DNA from: Tannerella sp.
GTDB taxonomy: Bacteria; Bacteroidota; Bacteroidia; Bacteroidales; Tannerellaceae
Direction of reading: 5' to 3'
Assembly: GCA_031271245.1 (NCBI GenBank)
Contig: JAISWC010000249.1
Coordinates: 1-10,556, forward strand
Length of the DNA: 10,556 nt
A program made the translations under genes and the position numbers. Of the stretch, positions 5,862 to 10,556 are shown in pieces. The notes beneath the pieces are model-generated. The model did no database searches. It saw only the letters and a list, made by a program, of their open reading frames with translations, and was not told the DNA's origin. The first letter of the stretch is position 1. Each line of letters begins with the position of its first letter.

Positions 5862-6758
5862 ATGACAGAGATAAGGAAAGAAACGGGAACCGTACAGGTG
5901 AAACGGGGACTTGCAGAAATGTTGAAGGGCGGGGTAATTATGGACGTCGTCGATCCGGAACAGGCGAAGATGGCCGAAGAGGCGGGAGCGGTAGCCGTGA
6001 TGGCGCTGGAGCGTGTCCCTTCGGACATCCGGGCGCAGGGCGGTGTGGCGCGCATGTCCGACCCCGAAATGATCGCCGGCATTCAGAATGCCGTGTCGAT
6101 CCCCGTTATGGCCAAGGCGCGTATCGGACATATCATGGAGGCGCGTGTGCTGGAAGCGCTGAACATCGACTTCATTGACGAGAGCGAGGTGCTGACCCCG
6201 GCCGATGAGGCGTATCATATCCTGAAAACCGATTTCAAAGTGCCGTTTGTATGCGGCGCGCGCAATCTGGGCGAAGCGCTCCGGCGTGTGGGCGAGGGTG
6301 CGGCCATGATACGCACCAAGGGCGAAGCCGGCACGGGCGACATCGTCGAGGCCGTGCGCCACATCCGTCAGGTGAACGATGACATACGGCGTGTCGTGAA
6401 CGCTTCGCCGATGGAACTGATGACGATTGCCAAAGAACTGGGTGCACCTTACGAACTGGTATTGCAGGTCAGGGAACTGGGACGGCTTCCGGTGGTCAAC
6501 TTTGCTGCCGGCGGCGTGGCCACGCCAGCCGATGCCGCCCTGATGATGCTGCTGGGCTGCGACGGCATCTTTGTCGGTTCGGGCATCTTCAAGTCCGGCC
6601 AGCCGGCTCGGCGCGCCAAAGCCATCGTCGAAGCCGTAGCGCACTATCAGGATGCCGGACTGGTGGCCAAAGTGTCCGCAGGACTGGGCGACGCCATGCG
6701 CGGCCAGAGCGCAGCCCGGCTGGAAGAAGGAGAAAAACTGGCCGGACGGGGCTGGTAG
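5862..6758 (+). CDS. pdxS: Pyridoxal 5'-phosphate synthase subunit PdxS
   Basis: The synthase subunit of the DXP-independent vitamin B6 pathway: it condenses ribose 5-phosphate, glyceraldehyde 3-phosphate and ammonia into pyridoxal 5'-phosphate, with ammonia delivered by PdxT. The protein is 298 residues, near the family's roughly 294, a (beta/alpha)8 barrel. Asp28 (GGVIMDVV), Lys85 (PVMAKARIGH) and Lys153 (MIRTKGEAGTG) correspond to the catalytic Asp24, Lys81 and Lys149 of the Bacillus subtilis enzyme with a constant offset of four. Phosphate-binding glycines are seen in FAAGGVATPADA and IFVGSGIF, and the C-terminus ends in the usual GRGW. I chose the ATG at 5862 because MTEIRKETGTVQVKRG is the standard N-terminus; the same frame is open to an ATG at 5760, but that extension would span the promoter and hairpin. 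It is first in a run with pdxT (25-bp gap) and trmB. Confidence 0.97.
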   Translation: MTEIRKETGTVQVKRGLAEMLKGGVIMDVVDPEQAKMAEEAGAVAVMALERVPSDIRAQGGVARMSDPEMIAGIQNAVSIPVMAKARIGHIMEARVLEALNIDFIDESEVLTPADEAYHILKTDFKVPFVCGARNLGEALRRVGEGAAMIRTKGEAGTGDIVEAVRHIRQVNDDIRRVVNASPMELMTIAKELGAPYELVLQVRELGRLPVVNFAAGGVATPADAALMMLLGCDGIFVGSGIFKSGQPARRAKAIVEAVAHYQDAGLVAKVSAGLGDAMRGQSAARLEEGEKLAGRGW

Positions 6759-6783
6759 AAAGAATCACAGACAGACAGAAAGC

Positions 6784-7353
6784 ATGAAAATCGGTATTCT
6801 GGCATTGCAGGGCGCCGTGCGGGAACATCGTAGCGTACTGCACCGACTGGGCGTGGAAACGGCCGACGTACTGAATCCGGAAGACCTGCAGGGCATCGAC
6901 GGCCTGATCCTTCCCGGCGGAGAAAGTACGACCGTGGGAAAGTTGCTGGTTCGCTACGGACTGCTGCAACCCGTTGCCGAAGCCGGTCGTAGGGGGCTTC
7001 CCATCTTCGGGACGTGCACGGGACTGATTCTGCTCGCGAAACACATCAACGGCAGCGAACAGCATCGCCTGGGACTGATGGATACGCAGGTGGAACGGAA
7101 TGCCTTTGGACGCCAGCCGGCCAGTTTCGAGGCCGACATGTCCATCCCCGTACTGGGCGACGCGCCGTTCCACACCGTCTTTATCCGTGCGCCGTACATC
7201 GAAAGGGCCGGCCGGGGCGTCCGTCCTCTGCTCGTGCACGAAGGCAAAATCCTCCTGGCCGAACAGGACAACTTCCTGGCAGCCGCCTTTCATCCCGAAC
7301 TGACGGACGACACGCGGCTGCACGAACGGTTTCTCCGGAAAGTAGCCGGCTGA
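6784..7353 (+). CDS. pdxT: Pyridoxal 5'-phosphate synthase glutaminase subunit PdxT
   Basis: The glutamine amidotransferase subunit of PLP synthase: it hydrolyses glutamine and channels ammonia to PdxS. The protein is 189 residues, the normal family length. The class-I glutaminase triad is complete: Cys78 in the nucleophile elbow GTCTGLI, His170 and Glu172 in FHPELT. Other family signatures are MKIGILALQGAVREH at the N-terminus, LPGGESTT (43-50), and FIRAPYI (133-139). The ATG at 6784 follows GAAAGC and sits 25 bp after the pdxS stop, so the two are surely co-transcribed and made in similar amounts, as expected for the 12+12 complex. A second ORF that begins upstream in the same frame (from 6652) only overlaps pdxS and is not needed. 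Confidence 0.97.
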   Translation: MKIGILALQGAVREHRSVLHRLGVETADVLNPEDLQGIDGLILPGGESTTVGKLLVRYGLLQPVAEAGRRGLPIFGTCTGLILLAKHINGSEQHRLGLMDTQVERNAFGRQPASFEADMSIPVLGDAPFHTVFIRAPYIERAGRGVRPLLVHEGKILLAEQDNFLAAAFHPELTDDTRLHERFLRKVAG

Positions 7354-7378
7354 AAGCAACAGACATTCATTACCCGCC

Positions 7379-8128
7379 ATGGCAAGAAATAAATTACGGA
7401 AATTCGCGGAGATGAACCATTATCCCAACGTGTTTCAATACCCGTCGGGGGTATTGCATGAAAAGGGATTCGAGATGAAAGGCCGCTGGAGGGAAACGTA
7501 TTTCGGGAACCCGTCTCCCGTGGTGCTCGAACTGGGATGCGGCAAGGGCGAATACACCGTCGGATTAGGCAGGCTCTTCCCCGGGAAAAACTTTATCGGC
7601 GTGGACATCAAGGGCGCACGGATGTGGTCGGGCGCGAAACAGGCGCTCGAAGAACAGCTGTCCAACGTAGCCTTCCTGCGTACCCGCATCGAACTCCTCC
7701 CCCACTTCTTTGCACCGGGCGAGGTGTCCGAAATCTGGATCACGTTTCCCGACCCCCAGATGAAGAAAACCAACAAGCGGATGACTTCCGCGTGTTTCCT
7801 GCGGATGTACGGCGAGTTGCTGAGCGGAGGGGGCGTGATTCACCTGAAGACCGACAGCCCGTTCATGTACGCCTATACCCGCGAAATAATCCGCGTCAAC
7901 CGTCTGCCGGTGCTGGTCGACACGGAAGACCTGTACCGCAGCCGGCCTGCAAACGAAATCCTCTCGATCCGGACGTATTACGAACAGCAGTGGCTTTCCC
8001 GCGGAATGAACATCAAATACCTCCGATTCGTCTGCGAGCCGCGGGAGGAATACCTCGAACCGGACTTCGTCCCCGAACCGGATCCCTACCGGAGTTTCGG
8101 TCGGGAACAGCGTCCCCGGAGCGAGTGA
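7379..8128 (+). CDS. trmB: tRNA (guanine-N7-)-methyltransferase TrmB
   Basis: S-adenosylmethionine-dependent enzyme that makes 7-methylguanosine at position 46 in the variable loop of tRNAs. The protein is 249 residues, with a Rossmann-like methyltransferase fold. Motif I, the SAM-binding loop, is VLELGCGKGEYTVGL (49-63); the acidic end of the next strand is FIGVDIKGARMW (72-83). The TrmB signature IWITFPDPQMKKTNKR (119-134) and VIHLKTDS (153-160) are present. The C-terminus (FVPEPDPYRSFGREQ) is charged and lacks motifs. The ATG at 7379 lies 25 bp after the pdxT stop, so trmB is probably the third gene of the pdx operon; there is no known biochemical link between the pathways. No clear terminator follows; downstream is a convergent gap with repeats. 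Confidence 0.95.
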   Translation: MARNKLRKFAEMNHYPNVFQYPSGVLHEKGFEMKGRWRETYFGNPSPVVLELGCGKGEYTVGLGRLFPGKNFIGVDIKGARMWSGAKQALEEQLSNVAFLRTRIELLPHFFAPGEVSEIWITFPDPQMKKTNKRMTSACFLRMYGELLSGGGVIHLKTDSPFMYAYTREIIRVNRLPVLVDTEDLYRSRPANEILSIRTYYEQQWLSRGMNIKYLRFVCEPREEYLEPDFVPEPDPYRSFGREQRPRSE

Positions 8129-8239
8129 ACCACGCCCTCCCGCGCGCGTTTAAGAATCTTTATGTATAAAATTACGGAAAACGAGGCACAACATACCGGC
8201 ATTCCAACCTGTAATGCACGTACATTCCAGATTGTCCTA

Positions 8240-8286
8240 CATTCTCCTCTCCATTCATCGTTCATCATTCATCGTTCATCGTTTTT
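8240..8286. repeat. Second 7-bp tandem repeat array, abutting the amidohydrolase stop codon
   Basis: The core is four contiguous units CATTCAT, CGTTCAT, CATTCAT and CGTTCAT at 8252-8279, then a diverged CGTTTTT at 8280-8286. A further CATTCTC at 8240-8246 is identical to the main unit of the array at 2702-2757. The TCA at 8276-8278 inside a repeat unit is the TGA stop of the minus-strand amidohydrolase. It lies in the gap where trmB and the amidohydrolase converge. Confidence 0.75.
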
Positions 8287-9541
8287 TCCGGCGGATCAAA
8301 TCGTATGCCGTTTTGGCTGCCTGTTCGAGGATGTCCTCCTTGCCGGGAATGGTGCGATGCTGCATCAGTATCTTTCCGTCGCAGATGACGGTATCGACAC
8401 AACTGCCGTTGGCGGCAAAGACGAGGTTCGACACGAAGTTGAAATTCGGCGTGAAGACGGGCATTGTCAGGTCAATCAGGCAAAGGTCGGCCAGACGGCC
8501 TTCTTCGATACGTCCCGCATCGCATCCGGCGAGTTTGGCGCCGGCCTCCGTAGCGGCATACAGCATCTCGTCGCAGGGAAGCGCCTCCGGGTCGTTCCGC
8601 CACGCCTTTCCGAGTAGGGAGGCCAGTTTCATCACCTCCACCATGTCCAGGTTGTTGGACGACGAACAGCCGTCCGTGCCCAGTCCAACCGTCACGCCGG
8701 CCGCACGCATCTCCTTGTATTTAAACCTGTAGCCCGAAGCCAGTTTCATGTTAGAGGCCGGATTGTGTACGACTTTCACGCCATGTTCCGCCAGCAGTGC
8801 GATTTCCTCCTCATCCACATGCAGCGCATGCGCCAGCGACCATCGCGGCGAGAGGACGCCCAGCCGGTGCAGGTAGCGGACAGGCGTCGTGCCGAACCGC
8901 GCCCGGCACAGTTCCACTTCGCCTTCCGTTTCGGACAGGTGTATCTGGACGGGCAAGTCATGTGTTTCGGCAAACTCGTGCGCCCATTGCAGCAGTTCGC
9001 CGGAGACGGTGTAAATGGCATGTGGCCCCAGCGCCGGCCGGATACGCGGGTTGCGGAACGCGGACGGGTGGAAGCGGTCGGCAATCCGCCGGCGGGTTTT
9101 TTCCGTCAACTCGGGCCGGAAATGGTCGAAACAGGCTTCCGAAAGCACGGCGCGCAGTCCCGTCTCCTCGACGGCGGCATAGGTGGCATCCGGGTAGTGG
9201 TACATGTCGAAAAACGCGGTCGTCCCGCTCTGGATCATCTCTACACAGGCCAGTCTGGCGCCGTGGTAAACGTCGTCCTCCGTCAATTTGGCTTCGTTCG
9301 GCCAAATCTTTTCGTTGAGCCAAGGCATCAGCGGCATGTCGTCGCCGAAGCCGCGAAACAGCGTCATTGCCGCGTGCGTGTGCATGTTCATCAGTCCGGG
9401 AATCACCGCTTTGCGGCGACCGTCGATGACCGTGGCGCCCGGCGCATCGATGGCCGGAGCTATGCGCCGGATACGGTTCCCCACAATATGAATATCCGTA
9501 GAGACGCCGTTTAATTCGGCCGACTGTATCAGCAGTTCCAA
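8276..9541 (-). CDS. mtaD: Amidohydrolase of the MtaD/SsnA type (5'-methylthioadenosine/S-adenosylhomocysteine deaminase-like)
   Basis: A 421-residue metal-dependent amidohydrolase of the ATZ/TRZ subgroup. The closest functional fit is deamination of methylthioadenosine, S-adenosylhomocysteine or adenosine to the inosine forms, in nucleoside salvage in the cytoplasm. Metal and catalytic residues are all visible: His54 and His56 in MNMHTHAAMT, His174 in LGPHAIYTVS, His201 and Glu204 in IHLSETEGE, His238 in LAHALHVDEEE, and Asp290 in LGTDGCSSSNN. HNPASNMKLASG (259-270) is typical of the group. A C-terminal urease-like beta sandwich begins near 345 (GRIEEGRLADLCLIDL). Substrate choice within the family cannot be settled by eye; guanine or s-triazine deaminase relatives are alternatives. 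The start is TTG (9539-9541); an in-frame TAA, the stop of the upstream peptidase gene, lies only 7 codons earlier, so no ATG further upstream is possible. The two genes are probably co-transcribed and coupled. Confidence 0.85.
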   Translation of the reverse strand: MELLIQSAELNGVSTDIHIVGNRIRRIAPAIDAPGATVIDGRRKAVIPGLMNMHTHAAMTLFRGFGDDMPLMPWLNEKIWPNEAKLTEDDVYHGARLACVEMIQSGTTAFFDMYHYPDATYAAVEETGLRAVLSEACFDHFRPELTEKTRRRIADRFHPSAFRNPRIRPALGPHAIYTVSGELLQWAHEFAETHDLPVQIHLSETEGEVELCRARFGTTPVRYLHRLGVLSPRWSLAHALHVDEEEIALLAEHGVKVVHNPASNMKLASGYRFKYKEMRAAGVTVGLGTDGCSSSNNLDMVEVMKLASLLGKAWRNDPEALPCDEMLYAATEAGAKLAGCDAGRIEEGRLADLCLIDLTMPVFTPNFNFVSNLVFAANGSCVDTVICDGKILMQHRTIPGKEDILEQAAKTAYDLIRRKKR

Positions 9542-9562
9542 CGTTTTTCCGTTTAGCTCCGT

Positions 9563-10556
9563 TTATTTCCAGTTCCGGTAAAACTCCGCCACGGCTTCGA
9601 TGCCGGTGTAGAATCGCTCCAGGCCGAAGTTTTCGTTGGGCGAGTGAATGGCATGGCGTTCCAGCCCGAATCCCATCAGCACCGTCTTGACGCCCAGCAT
9701 CCGCTCAAACGCCGGGACAATCGGGATACTGCCGCCGCGGCGCATGGCCAGCGGCTTCTTCCCGAAAGCGACGGTGAACGCCCGTTCGGCCGCCCGGTAG
9801 GCCGGCAAGTCAATGGGGCAAACGTATGCCTGTCCGCTGTGACAGTGGGTCACCCGCAACTTTACGCCATCCGGCGCGGCGGCAGTCAGCCAATCCATGA
9901 CCAGCTGCGTGATTCGCGCGGCGTCCTGATGAGGCACCAGCCGGCAGGAGATTTTGGCATACGCCTTTGAGGGCAGTACCGTCTTGGCGCCCTCGCCTGT
10001 GTACCCGCCCCGGATGCCGCATATGTCGAACGACGGGCGGCAACTGTTCCGCTCCAGCGTTGAATAGCCGGCCTCGCCAGCGAGGGCCTCCACGCCGATC
10101 GCCTGCCTGTATTTCGCTTCGTCGAACGGCGCCTGCGCCATCATTTCCTTCTCTTCGGGCGAAAGTTCCTGCACGTCATCGTAAAAATGTGGAATCGCAA
10201 TCCGCCCGTCGGCATCCGTCACGTCCGCCAGCAAGCGGCACAGGACGTTGACGGGATTGGCCACGGCGCCTCCAAAATGACCGGAATGCAGGTCGCGGTT
10301 CGGCCCCGTCACTTCAACTTCCCAGTAGGACAGCCCCCGCAGCCCGGTCGTCAGCGACGGCGCCTCCTCGCTGTACATGCTTGTATCCGAGACCAGGATC
10401 ACATCCGCCCTCAACAGGTCGCGATGCGCTTCGCAAAACGGTTCCAGGCTGGCCGAACCGATTTCCTCTTCCCCCTCGACGATGAATTTTACGTTGCATC
10501 TCACCAGTCCTTCCCGCAGCGCCGTCTGGAAACCTTTCAGCTGAATCATCAGCTGT
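9563..10556 (-). CDS. M20 family metallodipeptidase (N-terminus off the right edge)
   Basis: A zinc-dependent peptidase of the M20/M25/M40 family, most like non-specific dipeptidases (carnosinase/CNDP type), which splits small peptides in the cytoplasm. The frame is open to the right edge, and the last codons read QLMIQLKGFQ, the continuation of the family's DDKGQ motif, so the first metal-binding His and Asp lie outside the window. From the first internal Met, 328 residues are seen: EGEEEIGS holds the catalytic base Glu28 and metal ligand Glu29; Asp55 in VSDTSMY and His302 in AIHSPNENFG are metal ligands; the dimerisation (lid) domain follows GLRGLSYWEVEV and includes RDLHSGHFGG. The C-terminal half closes with RRGGSIPIV and GFGLERHAIHSPNE. 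Compared with the usual 450-460 residues, about 125 are missing. The stop TAA is 21 bp before the TTG of the amidohydrolase gene. Confidence 0.92.
   Translation of the reverse strand, partial: QLMIQLKGFQTALREGLVRCNVKFIVEGEEEIGSASLEPFCEAHRDLLRADVILVSDTSMYSEEAPSLTTGLRGLSYWEVEVTGPNRDLHSGHFGGAVANPVNVLCRLLADVTDADGRIAIPHFYDDVQELSPEEKEMMAQAPFDEAKYRQAIGVEALAGEAGYSTLERNSCRPSFDICGIRGGYTGEGAKTVLPSKAYAKISCRLVPHQDAARITQLVMDWLTAAAPDGVKLRVTHCHSGQAYVCPIDLPAYRAAERAFTVAFGKKPLAMRRGGSIPIVPAFERMLGVKTVLMGFGLERHAIHSPNENFGLERFYTGIEAVAEFYRNWK

Noticed and set aside
5628..6644. A 338-codon open frame on the minus strand opposite pdxS and the preceding gene
   Set aside because: It is antisense to pdxS, whose catalytic residues are all intact, and its His/Arg-rich composition is that of a shadow frame of a G+C-rich gene.
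8162..8732. Plus-strand ORFs running from the 8.2-kb gap into the amidohydrolase
   Set aside because: They overlap the repeat array and then lie antisense to a well-supported gene.
1..10556. Search for CRISPR arrays, tRNA or rRNA genes, transposases, integrases or known defence genes
   Set aside because: None was seen; the only repeats are the short arrays described, whose units are far too short for CRISPR.

Overview
The window looks like chromosomal DNA from a member of the Bacteroidales (phylum Bacteroidota). The signs are a SusC/RagA-type TonB-dependent outer-membrane protein with an STN domain, a CotH-family lipoprotein of Bacteroidota type, promoters with the TTTG / TAnnTTTG signature, and A-rich leaders instead of Shine-Dalgarno sequences. 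The moderately high G+C of the coding regions suggests a Tannerella- or Porphyromonas-like relative, but the genus cannot be fixed by eye.

Layout. 1-2059 (minus): the 5' two-thirds of a SusC-like gene, running off the left edge. It is split into two frames by an 11-base G:C homopolymer at 1447-1457. 2060-2754: a mostly non-coding gap with two hairpins, a 12-bp tandem repeat next to susC, one small G+C-rich ORF of unknown function (2204-2488, minus), and a 7-bp repeat array abutting the next gene. 2755-4815 (minus): a CotH-kinase-family lipoprotein with a textbook Bacteroidetes promoter at 4891-4922. 5171-5755 (plus): a four-helix-bundle protein of the S23/Avd-like fold. 5862-8128 (plus): pdxS-pdxT-trmB with 25-bp gaps, probably one operon, with an inverted repeat over its promoter. 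8129-8275: a convergent gap holding a second 7-bp repeat array. 8276-9541 (minus): an MtaD-like amidohydrolase starting at TTG. 9563 to the right edge (minus): an M20 family dipeptidase lacking its N-terminus.

How the genes work together. PdxS and PdxT form the two-subunit PLP synthase, with PdxT supplying ammonia to PdxS. TrmB methylates G46 of tRNA and appears to be only a transcriptional companion. The amidohydrolase and the peptidase are adjacent and probably co-transcribed, suggesting salvage of nucleosides and peptides. The SusC-like transporter and the CotH-like lipoprotein are cell-envelope components on the same strand, but nothing seen ties them to one system.

The most notable signal is the poly-G tract in the SusC-like gene, which looks like a phase-variation switch in the OFF state (or a homopolymer sequencing error). 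Next come the two related 7-bp repeat arrays, each supplying the stop codon of the gene it abuts. I found no CRISPR array, tRNA, rRNA, transposase, integrase or defence system, and nothing that is clearly a new multi-gene system.
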